Shown here piece after piece: positions 42,398 to 54,700 of a stretch of 64,000 nt of DNA. The notes under the pieces are model-generated. The model was not told the DNA's origin. It was given only the letters and a program-made list of their open reading frames with translations, and did not search any database. The stretch's first letter is position 1. Every line of letters starts with the position of its first letter. The stretch lies in the NCBI GenBank assembly GCA_024196135.1, contig JAMQCK010000076.1, positions 1 through 64,000 on the forward strand, in the 5' to 3' direction. The stretch comes from Pleurotus ostreatus/Saccharomyces cerevisiae fusant. Taxonomy: Eukaryota > Opisthokonta. The translations under genes and the position numbers were made by a program.

Positions 42398-45382
42398 ATG
42401 ACGATGTCAACGTCGTCTGTGCACACGCTTGCTGCGCGCGCAACCGGCGATGCGAACCCGACGACGCCAACGTACACGGACGACCTGCAGTGGATGACGG
42501 CCTACCTGACGATCCACATGCTGAGCGCGAACTCGCGGGTGTACATGTACATCCTCTGGTGCGCCGTCGCCGCCGTCCTCCTCGTCTGCACCGCGCTGCA
42601 CCTCTCCCCCGCGCGCCGCTCCTCCCTCGCCGCGCGCTGGAACAAGTGGGCGATCCGCCGCAGGACGTGGCGCGGGAAGCACATCGCCAACCTCGCCGCG
42701 CGCAAGGGCACCCGATTGACGCCCCGCTCCCTCCCCGCGAACGGCCAGATCCTCACTCTCATCGCCATCTTCGTCGCCGCGCTCGCCCTGTCCTTCGTAG
42801 GGCCCGATTACCTCGCCCCCACCGCCCCCCTCTTCTCCTTCCAGACGCGCGACCTCCTCCCCCGCGCCATCTACGACATCAACTGGTACACGCAGTATCA
42901 GCCGACCTATACGATCTCCAAAGCCTGGTGGACCGCAGGGGGACGTACGGGGCTCATTGCCTTCGCTCTCCTCCCCCTGTGCGTTCTCTTTGCGCTTAAG
43001 TCGCCCCCCTTCGCTATTCTCGCGATCCCCTTCACCGTACAGATGCACTTTGACAAGCTCTCTTGGCTGCATCGCTGGACGGGATACCTCATCTACCTCC
43101 TCACCCTCCTTCACGTGGGGCTCTGGAGCGTTCAGCTTGCTACTGAAAAGCGGGAACGTACGGGCAAGATTGCATACACATATGCATTTGGATACCAGAA
43201 ATTTATTTTTGGGTGGATAGTGCGTAACTCCGTTCTACACTTTGTGATCATACTGAGCGATCCCCCCTCTTTAGGCATTTGGCTCCATGACGCTGCTCAT
43301 CATCTGTTCACTCTATCCGATACGACGCTACCACTACGAGTCCTTCTACATCATGCACGTCATCCTAATCCCCTGCACGCTCATCATGAGTGCGCTACAT
43401 CACCCCCCTGTCGGTCAATGGTGCTGGGCAGCACTTGCCGTTTGGATCGGCGAGCGCGCGTACCGCGCGGTGTGGTGGCTCAATGCGAATGGTTACCTCT
43501 TGGACTCTATCCATGCGCAGATGCCGCCCCCTCCCCAGCCGTTCCGAATCCCAAAGGGGCCGAGCAACAATGCGTACCCACCCGCTGCGCCACCGCCGCC
43601 TCCTCTTCCAGACGTACCGCCACCAGGATTCGCTCGCGCCGAGTTACTTGCAGGCGCGACGACTCGACTCACGATGCTCCCCGCTGGTCCGCTCGCATGG
43701 GCACCCGGACAACATTTCCTCATCAACGTCCCTGCGGTCGCGCCGTATCCGATTACACATCCCTTCACTGTTGCATCAGCTGAAGGAGGCCCACTCGTCT
43801 TTCTCATCCGCGCCAAGGATGGCTGGACGCGCGATTTATGGGACTTCGTCGCGAAGAAAGGCGGGAACACGACTGTACGGATGTTCGTGGAGGGTCCCTT
43901 TGGAAGCGCGGTGCGAGCACACTGGGGAAGGCATGCGACGGTGGTCATCGTCGTTGGCGGTGTCGGTGTAGCTTATGGGCTCTCCGTCCTCGCACATGTG
44001 TGTGAGGATCTCGTGCGCGGGAAAGGTGCGACACGGCGTATTCGCTTCGTATGGCTGATGCGAGAGTACTGTGAGTGATGCGCTTGGGATCGATGCCAAG
44101 AGGCTAACCAGCGTCGACTAGCCCATCTAACTTGGTGTGCCACGGAGCTGAGGCGCTACATGGAGATGGTGCCGCCACCAGCGCTGGAAGTCAGCATGTT
44201 CGTGACTGGCGCCATGCAGCCTCTGCCGCCAGTGAAGCCCCCGAAGGACAAGCTCGATGCGCTGTCGCCCAAGGCGCATGCGTCGCATTTGCCATCGCCC
44301 CTCTCGGCTTCCACGAGCTACAGCCCCGCGCCTTATACGCCGTCTGCTAGTCCGGGCCCTAGCGAGTTCGACGTGGCGGATGCGTACGATGTGGACACCT
44401 ACGTGGACCTGAGCTACTACACGGGCGAGTTCGGAGATGAGGAGAGTCGGCCGGGCGCCCCGGGCGAAAACTACACGCGCGACCTGACCGACTTTGAGGG
44501 CGACGAGGGCGGGGACTCGCGACGACTATCGGGAGAGGCGCGCCTCAGTCGTAGGGTCCAGCGCGCAGGACGACGCCTGAGAGCGCAATCACGGGCGATA
44601 CGCATGAGCACGAGCGGGTTCCAGGACATCATGCCTGACGAGGATGGGCGAATGCCGGACGCGGCGCACCTTGCGCAGGCGCGGCAAAAGCTGGGTTCGC
44701 GCGGGTCGACGGCGGAGCTCCTAGGCGAGGATAGCGAACTTGCCTACGCGCGGGCATCCAAGTACGCCGGTGAAGTTGACCTGGGCGCGGCGCCACCGCG
44801 AATATCACTGGCGCCGCAACTTCCGGCGTTGATCGAGGACAGCGACGACGAGCGATCCGTCTATGGACCGGAGTCTCCCATGGATGCTCGTGCCTCTTCG
44901 AGTAGCGCCTTCGGCAACGCGTCGCAATACCACCTGAGCTCGTCCCAGCTGGCTTCGCAGATGGCGAGCTCCTCGCGTGGGTCCTCGACGCTCATCGATT
45001 CGGACAGCCGTCCAAGCACTCCGTGGTCAGCGTTCGGGGATGAAAAGCATTTGCTCGAGGCGGAGGGCCCGCGGCTGCTCGTGGGCTCCGAGGAGCTGCG
45101 GGATGTCGCGCGAGTGTCCGAGTTCGCGCGACCAGGGAAGCCACGGATAGACCGAATACTAGCGGACGAGGTCGAGAAGTCGAGGGGCTCGGTGGTGGTA
45201 GCCTGTGAGTACTTCGCCTTCCCCCGTCAAGCACGTTGCTGACTTTCCGCACAGGCTGCGGACCCACATCCTTGAGCGCGATGGTGCGCAAGGCAGTCGC
45301 ACAACAACTACGACCCGACCGAATCAGCAAAGGGGATCCACGGGGAATGATCGAACTGCACACAGAGGACTTCGGATACTAA
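42398..45382 (+). CDS. Ferric-chelate reductase / NADPH-oxidase-like flavocytochrome (942 aa)
   Basis: Exons 42398-43219, 43275-44070, 44122-45204 and 45255-45382. Five to seven transmembrane segments come first. Haem-ligating His pairs sit in HRWTGYLIYLLTLLHV and HYESFYIMHVILIPCTLIM, followed by HH in SALHHPP. The FAD motif is HPFTVASA. The NADPH region shows VIVVGGVGVAYGLSVL and ends in CGPTSLSAMVRKAV with a terminal aromatic DFGY. This is the FRE family, reducing extracellular Fe(III) or Cu(II). A roughly 300-residue Ser/Asp/Arg-rich insert lies between the Val-rich strand (LEVSMFVTGAMQP) and the CGPTS motif, which is much larger than in typical FREs. Iron or copper control is likely by family but not seen in the promoter. 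Confidence 0.92.
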
Positions 45383-45443
45383 TCGACGGACAAGTTCTTC
45401 GTTCTTCGCTCTTCGCTGCATTTCGTCGCTCGAGACATTCCGG

Positions 45444-45522
45444 CGCTTTTCGCAGACTTTTGGTCGCCTATTCGCAGACATTTCGTCGCTATTCGCAGCA
45501 TATTCTCCGCTTCTCGCAGAAC
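45444..45522 (+). repeat. Four short tandem repeats (about 21 bp) in the 3' region of the reductase gene
   Basis: Units start at about 45444, 45465, 45487 and 45508; each begins CGC and contains TCGCAG seven or so bases later. They lie about 60 bp after the stop codon, probably in the 3' UTR. No coding sense is apparent. Confidence 0.6.
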
Positions 45523-46164
45523 GTTATGTGCTTCCTGCTCTTGCTCTGACGGACATTTGCTGCCTGGATCCCGCACGTTCCTTTGTTTCTACATACAATA
45601 TATAATCTTATACAGCTACTGGGACGGTGCATGCGCTGACCGGTTGATCGTTGTATCTCTAGTGTAGTAGGCTACCTACGTAGAAGTGGGTTGATCAAGT
45701 TGAAGTTATCAGGATTTCATTGGGCGTAGAGTGCGGGAGGATGTCGGGAATGGTGCAAACAACGTTGGGAGGGAGGCCATCGGAACTGTGCTGGTGGCCA
45801 TAAACTCATGGTGTTCGGGTTGCCTCCACGGGGAAATTTGGTATAGCACGCTCATTCTGCACCACCTCGTCTTCACCCACGCTCAAGAGGTAAAAAGAAA
45901 GGAAGAGATCAATTGAGATGAGATAGAGAAGGTCCTGACAGCCCTTAATCAAAGCCGTATTTGTGTGACTTGCAATTGACGGCGCAAGCTATACATTTAC
46001 TGTGAGAGGACTTGGGCAAGTGAAAGTTCATTGGGACTGATCAATATCTCTCGCAAGGAAGCATGAAGACAAGCGCGTTGCATATGTTCTCCGTATCCAA
46101 TCGTACATGAGCTCGTAGTGGACGATAGCAAAGAGTGCGTCGTAGGTCTGGCTCAAGTAAAAGC
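45523..46164. other. Convergent intergenic region
   Basis: About 640 bp between the 3' ends of the reductase and PRCC genes. AT-richer (TACAATATATAATCTTATAC near 45593), consistent with 3' UTRs and termination regions. No gene is supported. Confidence 0.4.
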
Positions 46165-47491
46165 TCAGAAACCTAATGATGATATTGAGTGACGATACGA
46201 AAGTATGCGAGGGATAACGCACCGTATTTGTTGCCAGCTTCCTTCCGGTTGCGTCGTCCTTCCGCGATCTTTTCTTCCAGAGCCTCGCGGTTGTTGTACG
46301 CCTCGTGAAGCATCGTCGCAAGCTGATGCCTCGACCGCGCAACGCCCGACAACTTCGACGCCTGCAAATCCACGTCAGCCCCGTCCACCCAACCCACCCC
46401 CCAACCCCCCACACCGTGATCTTCATCTTCGGCTGCTCCGTAAACGCCGCCGCGCCCCTCGACAGCGCCTTGCGCTCCTCCCTCAGCTTCACCTCCACCT
46501 TCGCGCGCTCCATCTCCGCCGCCGCGTCGACCTCGCCCATCTGGCTCTCGTCCATGTCCTCGAAGCCGCGCACCTGCCCCTTCTCGAGCGCGCGCACGTG
46601 CGCGTCGTACTCGGCCTGCCACTTTTTGTAGAACTTTTGGTAGTACGCGGGGTCGTGGGCCTCCCACTTGCCGGAGGGGAGCTGGTAGTAGCCCGGGTAG
46701 GGGTCCGTCGGCGTGGGCTCGGGGGGCTGGAAGGTGGGGATCTCGGGCGCGGCGGAGCGGGAGGGGACGAGGGGGGCGGCGGGGGATGAAGAAGAGGAAG
46801 CGATGGAGGAGGATCCAGCGGTCGGTAGGGGGCGGGAGGTTGCACCCAGGGAGAAGAAGTCGACCGGAGGTGCGGCGGATATGGGAGGTGGTTTGGCGGC
46901 CGATCGGTTGACGCCGTGCTCTTCGAGGGAGATGTTGGCCTTTCTCTTGCCACCGAGGTTCGTTGGCATAAACATCGGGGTGGATGTAGGGGGTGCAGGC
47001 GAATCTAATGTCGGTGTGGAGTCCGGAACTGGCTTCGATGCAGCGCTCGTCGCAGGTTCGTCAGCGTCATCCGCGTTCACTGCTGGTGCGGACGGGCGTG
47101 TATGGAATACCAAGCCCTTCCCTTGGCCGCCACCGAGTACCCTCTCTGGTGCTGGGGGCTTTGGATTCTTCTCCTTCGGCGCAGGCAGCATGGACAGCAG
47201 CGCCGACCGTCCTCCCGCCGCGCCTGGCGCGAGGCGCGGCTTCTTTGCTGGGGGCTTCTCGCTGTCTAGATCGTCCTCATCGTCCGCTGTGGGTTTCAAA
47301 GACGGGAGCCCAATCTTGACCTTTTTGGTTCCAGTGCGAGGTTGCGAAGTCTTCGGTGGGGGGAGGGAGAGCTTTGAGGCGGAGGAAGACGCCTGGGGTG
47401 TAGTAGACTTGGCAGGCTGTGCGACCTGCGTGGTCTCGTTGTCGCTATCACTGTCGCTACCGCTGCCGTAGCCTTCAAGTCCGAGTGCCAT
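46165..47491 (-). CDS. PRCC-domain protein (mitotic-checkpoint-regulator-like)
   Basis: Exons 47491-46415, 46361-46223 and 46172-46165 give 407 residues. The chosen ATG gives MALGLEGYGSGSDSDSDNE; the frame extends upstream but without family-like sequence. The middle is Pro/Ser-rich with KKPRLAPG, a possible nuclear signal. The C-terminal third has YPGYYQLPSGKWEAHDPAYY and a Lys/Glu-rich helix. Then comes the PRCC core: ARSRHQLATMLHEAYNNRE, followed by RRNRKEAGNKYGF at the extreme C-terminus. Human PRCC interacts with MAD2L2 and splicing factors; a nuclear, splicing-linked role is expected. The last exon holds only 8 nt, but it restores the conserved terminal KYGF, which supports it. Confidence 0.85.
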
Positions 47492-47672
47492 GATGGTCGT
47501 GAATGCGAGTGATGTGCCGGTGTTGAACTTTCCGGTCGAACTTGAGTGCGTGTGCTCAAGCGCGGGCAGTGCGACGCCACGCTGCTGCGTCTGCGGCATT
47601 TGCCGAACTCGGCACCTCGGACCGACCATTTTGGACTTCATTGCGAGCGGGCGAACTTCCATCATCGACTCC

Positions 47673-48134
47673 ATGCCAACCTCATCCTCTCGTCAGACTC
47701 CCTCCTCTCTGTCATTTTCTGCGATTTTCTCCTCGATTGGAGCGCGCTGGGCTTCGAAAAATGCGGCGCAACATGCCGGGGTGGTGAAGACCCGCATCAC
47801 CCCTCCGCCTTACAGGCGAGATGGAAGCCAAAGTTCTAGCCCCTCGACCCGATGCGGGCCCGTCTCCAACGGGATGCTGTCACGACCACTCAAGCTCAAG
47901 CATGTTTCCGTCGCATTCCTTGTCGATTTCTCTGTCGAGGACGCAGTCGACGAGACTGAAGTTTGGCGGATATCTATGCGAGTTGACAGATGGGTATCAT
48001 CCTCCCCCCCGCCACCTTCAGGCCCTGAATCTTTTGTACTCGTTGGGGAAGTACAAGACGGAGGAAAGTATTGTACCATACACAGGTTTCTTCATGCCTT
48101 CCCCGTATGTTACGGAGAGAGTCTGCTTCCGTAG
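47673..48134 (+). CDS. Doubtful hypothetical ORF (153 aa)
   Basis: An ATG at 47673, 181 bp from the divergent PRCC start, opens a 153-codon frame. It is Ser/Pro-rich at first, then reads RPLKLKHVSVAFLVDFSVEDAVDETEVWRI. I recognise no family. A second frame over the same DNA (47821-48219) is also open, so neither is compelling. It may be the first exon of a spliced gene, or noncoding. Confidence 0.25.
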   Translation: MPTSSSRQTPSSLSFSAIFSSIGARWASKNAAQHAGVVKTRITPPPYRRDGSQSSSPSTRCGPVSNGMLSRPLKLKHVSVAFLVDFSVEDAVDETEVWRISMRVDRWVSSSPPPPSGPESFVLVGEVQDGGKYCTIHRFLHAFPVCYGESLLP

Positions 48135-48774
48135 CAGCCTTGCGAATGGCTGGCCGCAGCGGGAGCGCTGCAGGGCCGCTTGCGACCCGCTCAATGCAGA
48201 TCCGGGGTGCCCTGTGTGATTTTGTGGCTGCCCCGATTACCTAATGCATTGCTGACAGCCATGCGACCGAGAGTTGCCGACATGGCGACCTGTTTGCGGT
48301 GAGCGATGGCCGCAGGACGCTTGAAGATGGGCGCAATTTTGCCGGAATTTCTGGCGCGCGAAGAGCACAGATCCGAGGGTGCGGAGGCGACAAGCGGAAT
48401 ACGCGGATATGTCGGACAGGAGCTGGCCGAGGGACGGAGAGGGCGTGGGAGCGTCGAGGGCCGGGAAGTTTGCAGGCTGTGCCGGGGACGCCGGCCGATC
48501 CTGGATCAGTGTGCCTGTCGCGATTTGATATTCAGGGATTTGCCAATCAGCGGTCAATAAGTCGCTGGCCGGCACGCATCCAGCTCTCCTCTTTCCCTCA
48601 TCCTCGCGCCGAACTTCTTGGTGCTGGTCGCGGCGTCCTCCTCCATCTCCTCGCAAAAGGGTATCGCCGAGTCATCTCTGGCCTCCCGCGTCGCCTCCAA
48701 TAACACACCTCTCCTTATCCCGGCGTAGCTTTCGTTTTCCCCGACTTTCCTTCCTGCTCCTAGAGTCTCGCGCT
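48135..48774. other. Upstream region of the alpha-glucan synthase gene
   Basis: 640 bp. Open frames here are short and compositional. A pyrimidine-rich leader (about 48715-48770) precedes the AGS start. No clear element was identified. Confidence 0.4.
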
Positions 48775-51700
48775 ATGCGGTTCTCAACCGCACTCGCCCT
48801 TTTCGCCTGGGCAGGCTCGTCCCTGGTGGCGGCCGCTCCCTACAACGACACCCTCACCGATTATAACATCAATGAGAACAAGGACGCGACAGACCCCACC
48901 CAGTACTCCACCTCCTACCCTGGCGACAAGCACACCGCGTCGCCCAAGAACTGGCGCGCCCTCCCCACCTACACCATCCTCATGGACAAGTTTGCCGATG
49001 GCGATCCGACAAACAACGACTACTTCGGCACCATGTTCGAGCAGGATTGGAGGGAAACCCAGTTGCGATACGGCGGCGACTTGCGCGGACTCGTCAGCAA
49101 GCTGGACTATCTTCAGGGCATGGGCATCAAGGTCATCTTCGTCTCCGGTACACCCTTCCTCAACATGTTGTGGCAGGCCGACAGTGCGTGGTCTATATGC
49201 ATGCGATTCGTATCGCTGACCGGACCATAGGCTATTCGCCGCTCGACTTCTCCGTCCTCGACCCTCACTGGGGAACCCTCGACGACTGGAAGTATGTTAT
49301 CGATGAAATTCACAAGCGCGATATGTACTACATGGCGGATTTCACGGTCGGCACCATGAGCGATCTCATCGGCTTCAAGGGGTGCGTCGTCGTCTACTTC
49401 CCTTATATGCGCGAGCTGACGAGTTCGCAGGTTTATGAATACGAGTACGCCTTTCTCGCTCGACGAGTACGACTACGTCTGGAAGCACCCGCAATATATG
49501 CCATGGGGCTTCGACGAATACAAGGATTTCTCTGTCCGTCTCGCTTCCCTCCTTATCATGTTCCGCTCTGACCTTACACGCAGCCCGGCAACGACCGTAA
49601 CACGTCTTGCACACTCCCCAACCTCTGGCTTGACTCAGGCGAGGTGGTCACCGTCGAGACCAACGGCTGCCGCGAGTCCGATTTCGACCAGTACGGTGAC
49701 ATGGAGGCTTTCGGTGTGCACCCTGATTGGCAACGTCAGCTCTCCAAATTCGCTTCCGTACAAGATCGTCTCCGTGAATGGCGCCCTGAGGTCATGGCTA
49801 AGCTTACCGTCTTCTCATGCATGGCGATCAATAAGCTCGACATCGACGCCATCCGTATCGACAAGGCCACGCAGGTCACAGTCGATGCTCTCGCGTCGTG
49901 GGCGGCGAGTACCCGTGCTTGTGCCGCTGACCTGGGCAAGGACAACTTCTTCATCCCTGGTGAGGTCACTGGTGGTGATCGCTTCGGTTCGCTCTACATG
50001 TACGTGACTTACGACTTAAATTTGGAGCGATGTTGATGCTAATGTTCATTTCAGCGGCCGTGGACGTACGACTACCCAGTTGCCCGGTGGTTTCGACGCG
50101 GCAGTCAACGTCTCCAGTTCGGACAGTCAGTTCTTCCTCCGTGATGCTCCCATGAATGCGCTGGATGCTGTCGCCTTCCACTATTCGTTCTACCGCTCCC
50201 TCGCTCGCTTTTTGGGCATGGACGGTAACCTCCAGGTCGCGTACGACGTCGACGTCAACTTCGTGACTGCGTGGAACCAGATGATGGTCAACAACGACTT
50301 CCTCAACCCCAGCAGTGGCGATGTTGACCCGCGCCACATGTACGGCACGAGTAACTGTGAGTTCCAAACTACTGTATGTATTTCATCCGTATCTGACCGC
50401 ATACAAAAGTCGATATCTTCCGCTGGCCAAGTCTCGAGAACGGCACCCAAAAGAGTGTGCTCGGCACGTTCCTGGCAACCTTGGTCATGCCCGGTATCCC
50501 GCTGCTGTACTTCGGCGAGGAGCAGAACTTCTACACGTACGACTCAACCGCGTCCAACTACCTCTATGGGCGTCAAGCCATGATCGGGAACATCGCTTGG
50601 AAGAGGCACGGCTGCTACAGACTGGGTACGGAGCAGTACTACCATATCCCGCTCGAGCGCGCTCTTTTGGGCTGCCACGATGAGTGGAACGCCCTTGACC
50701 ACTTCGACCCCACCGCCAACTCGCGTCGCATGTTCGCCCAATTCAACCGCCTTCGCACAGTCTACGGCGCTCTCCAAGACGGTTTCGGACTCATCCAGAA
50801 CGGCAACTGGACCTACTTCATCGAGCGCGCCGGTTCGAACGGCACGCAGACCGAGATGGGTCTCTGGTCCGTCTCGCGCCAGGGCCTGACCTCGCAGACG
50901 CTCGAAGGCCAGCACAACGACGTCGTGTGGATGCTCTTCACGAACGAGAACGCGACGAAGACGTGGACTTATGACTGTTACGACCAGAAGCTGTGGATCT
51001 CGACACCCTTCCAGGCCGGGACGACCGTCCGCAATTTGTTCGCCCCGTACGAGACCTACCAGCTCACGGAGTCCGCGTCGCCGTTCTACGACGATGGCAA
51101 GGAGCCGTACCGTGGCTGTCTCGGGTCTGTTACGATGGATGGCTATGGCTTCAAGGCGCTCGTGCCCGAGGACCAGTGGGTCGCACCGCTGCCTGCGCTC
51201 ACGAAGTTCACGCCTGGACACGACCATCGGATCTTGTCTACGTCGGACTCGGTCGACATCACCCTGGAGTTCAACGTCGAGATGGACTGCGATAGCGTCA
51301 CGAATGCGATCGCGCTCAACATGTCCTCGTCTGGCCATGGCAATGCGCCGTCGGTGGCGAACATCAACTGCGGTGCCGTGCAGAACCCGGACGCGACGAT
51401 CATTCCTGGTGATACGGTCTCTGCGTGGTCGTGGTCGGCGACCCTCAACAACTTCCCCGATGGTGTCCTCGAGATCAAGCTCGACAACCCGCAGGGCGCT
51501 AACGGTGGCAACACGACCAACGTGAGTATCCTGATAGAGCTTCGTGAGAATATGCACTGACCACGTTGCAGGCCGTCGACCATCTCCTGCTCCGTAAGGG
51601 CCAGTCGCAGAACGTCATGGTCTTCCCGGACAACGACTACCATAACGATGCCTTCTCAAAGAAGGACGGCAAGTACGTCTTCGAGCATCAAGCCTTCGGT

Positions 51701-54700
51701 GCCGACCTCTTCCGTTATTCCGCCGACTTTGGTCAGAACTGGACGGAGTGGAAGACCTGGGAGGATACGACCACGATCGATGCGGATGTCTTCGAGAACG
51801 ATGAGGCTTGGTGGGATGGTGCTCATATCATGGTCCAATGTGCGTACATCGGGAGTCTAGCGGTTGCCTGTCGCTGACACGCATTGCAGACTGGAGCCAG
51901 TTCACGCAGTCGACGTCGCACGTTACGCATGCCGACACTGGCTACGATGGTGCTGAGCGCCGCGTACCTCAGTTCTTGGCTCGCGGTCCTTTCAACCAGT
52001 GGGGCTACGACAAGGGTATCAGCTCGTTGATGTCGCAGAACGACGACGGCCAGTGGGAGCTCGAGATCATGGCATCCTGGCCGACGTACGTGCAGCTCAA
52101 CGTCTGGGGCTTCGACGACTTCTACTACGGTGACACGGACGGCGACGGTGTTCTTGATCGTCTGCCGCCGAACACGGCTGCCGCGAACTACCTCAACATG
52201 TCCGCGCCGCCGTCGCCGCATCTGTCGTGGTCGCTGCTCGTCGATGACCGCACCATGACCTGGACGCTCAAGCCGCGCGGTCACTCGTCCGTCGGTGCGA
52301 CGTGCTATGCTCTGCTCCTCGCTATCCCACTGGCCACCGGTACCCTCGCCGTCCTCATCTTCATGTGGTCCTTCTACGGCATCAAGCACAACCAGTTCGG
52401 TGTCGAGCCCAAGGACAAGTCGTACCTCCCCATCATCGGAGGCATGTTCGGCAGGGGCTCGAAGAACAAGTCGGACGAGGACGCCGGCCACCATATGACG
52501 GAGAAGCTCTTCCACGGTGTCAAGCCCAACACGGAGATGATCGGCTGGCCGGAGGACAAGAACAAGCGGCGCAAGGTTCTGATCGCGACTCTTGAGTACG
52601 AGATTATCGACTGGAAGTTGAAGGTCAAGATCGGTGGTCTTGGTGTCATGTCCAGTCTCATGGGCAAGGCGATGACGGACGTCGACCTCATCTGGGTTAT
52701 CCCCAAGGTCAAGGACCTCGAGTACCCGGCCGGCGACCCTGCGGAGCCCATCGAGGTCATCATCTTCGGCGAGCCGTACCTCATTGAGGTCGAGACGCAC
52801 GTCCTGGACAACATCACCTATGTCATCCTCGACAGCCCCGTCTTCCGCGCGCAGACCAAGGCCGACCCGTACCCCCAGCGCATGGACGATCTCAGCTCTG
52901 CCATCTTCTACTCGACGTGGAACCAGGCCATCGCCGCGACGATCCGCCGCTTCCCCACCATCGACATCTACCACATCAACGACTACCACGGCGCGCTCGC
53001 CCCGATCTACCTCTTGCCCAAGGTCATCCCCGTCTGTCTCTCGCTGCATAACGCCGAGTTTCAGGGTCTCTGGCCTCTGCGCACGAAGGAGGAGATGAAG
53101 GAGGTCTGCTCGGCGTTCAACATCAGCAAGGAGCACTGCACGAAATACGTCCAGTTCGGCAACACGTTCAACTTGCTGCACGCGGCTGCCTCGTTCATCA
53201 GCGTGCACCAGAAGAGTATCGGTGTGGCTGGTGTGTCTGACAAGTACGGCAAGCGCTCGTGGGCTCGTTACCCGGCGCTTTGGACGCTCAAGCACGTCGA
53301 CTCCCTTCCGAACCCGGATCCCACGGATATCGCGGCGTTGGACGAGAAACCTACGGATGTTCATAACGTGCAGATCGATCAGGCGGCTGAGGCTCAGCGT
53401 CCGGAGCATAAGCGTCAAGCACAGGAGTGGGCGGGCATCAAGCAGGACCCCAACTCGGATCTCTTCGTGTTCGTCGGTCGTTGGTCCAAGCAGAAGGGTG
53501 TCGATGTTATTGCGGATGTCATGCCGTCTCTGTAAGTGCTGACTTCCCCGCCCCACCTTCATCATACTGACCGTGCCACTCAGTCTCGAGAAGCGCCCTT
53601 CGATCCAGCTCATCTGTGTCGGTCCCGTCATCGATCTTTACGGACGCTTCGCTGCGGAGAAATTGGCACGTCTGATGGAGCTCTACCCGGATCGTGTCTT
53701 CTCCAAGCCGGAGTTCACTGCATTGCCGCCGTACTTGTTCAGTGGTGCCGACTTCGCCCTCATCCCGTCTCGTGATGAGCCATTCGGTCTTGTCGCTGTC
53801 GAGTTCGGTAGGAAGGGTGCTCTCGGTGTCGGTTCCCGTCTTGGTGGTCTCGGTCTTATGCCCGGTTGGGTAAGTAGCTTCCCTATCACTGAGCGATCCA
53901 AGTCTCTGACCAATTTTGCAGTGGTACCCCGTCGAGTCCAGCTCTACGCAGCACATGCTATCGCAGCTCACGAAGACGATCAAGATGGCGCTCAAGTCCA
54001 CGGAAGAGGAGCGTGCTATCCTTCGTGCTCGCTCCGCCGTCCAGCGCTTCCCTGTCGTCGAGTGGCGTCAGCGTACCGAGGACTTCCACAAGCGGTCAAT
54101 CACCATCAGTCGTGCTCTTGCCGGTCACAATGCTTGGCGCGAAAGCGACTGCGATGGCGGCGCTCCTCGCGTCATCGCCGATACTGACGACTGGCAACCG
54201 GAGAACCAGGCCTACCCTCAGCAACCCGAGTGGGACAGGAACAGCGTCATGTCCGGCATGGAGAGCCCGCGTAGCCCGTATGGCTCGATGACGCCCACCA
54301 TGCCACCACCATCTCCCGGCGGCAACGGCGGCGACTACCTCAGCGCGGCACCTCGTTACGGCGGCCAGAACCGGTCATCCTACCAGTCGGCATCAGAAGA
54401 GAGCGGCGACTACTTCAGCAACTCGCAGCACTCGCGGGCAAGCACAGCGGTCGAAAGCCCTGGCGGCTACGGAAACTTCCTGGAGAAGGCGAACCGCGTC
54501 ATTGGCCGTGATCAGCGTCATGCTCCGGACCCGTTCCTCGACGGCGCTCTCACCGCACCTCAGCGACCATTCGGCGGACACTCGCGTGTATCGTCGGTGG
54601 AGTCGATCTCGTCCATTGTCGATGAGAAGGCCAACTCGCCACTCAACAAGGCCATTGCATCAGTAAGCTTGAGTTGCATGGATGCCCAATCTTATGCTGA

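Noticed and set aside
51823..53631. 602-codon open frame on the minus strand inside the alpha-glucan synthase gene
   Set aside because: It lies antisense to a strongly supported coding exon. High GC at third positions creates long antisense frames, and the product has no recognisable motif.
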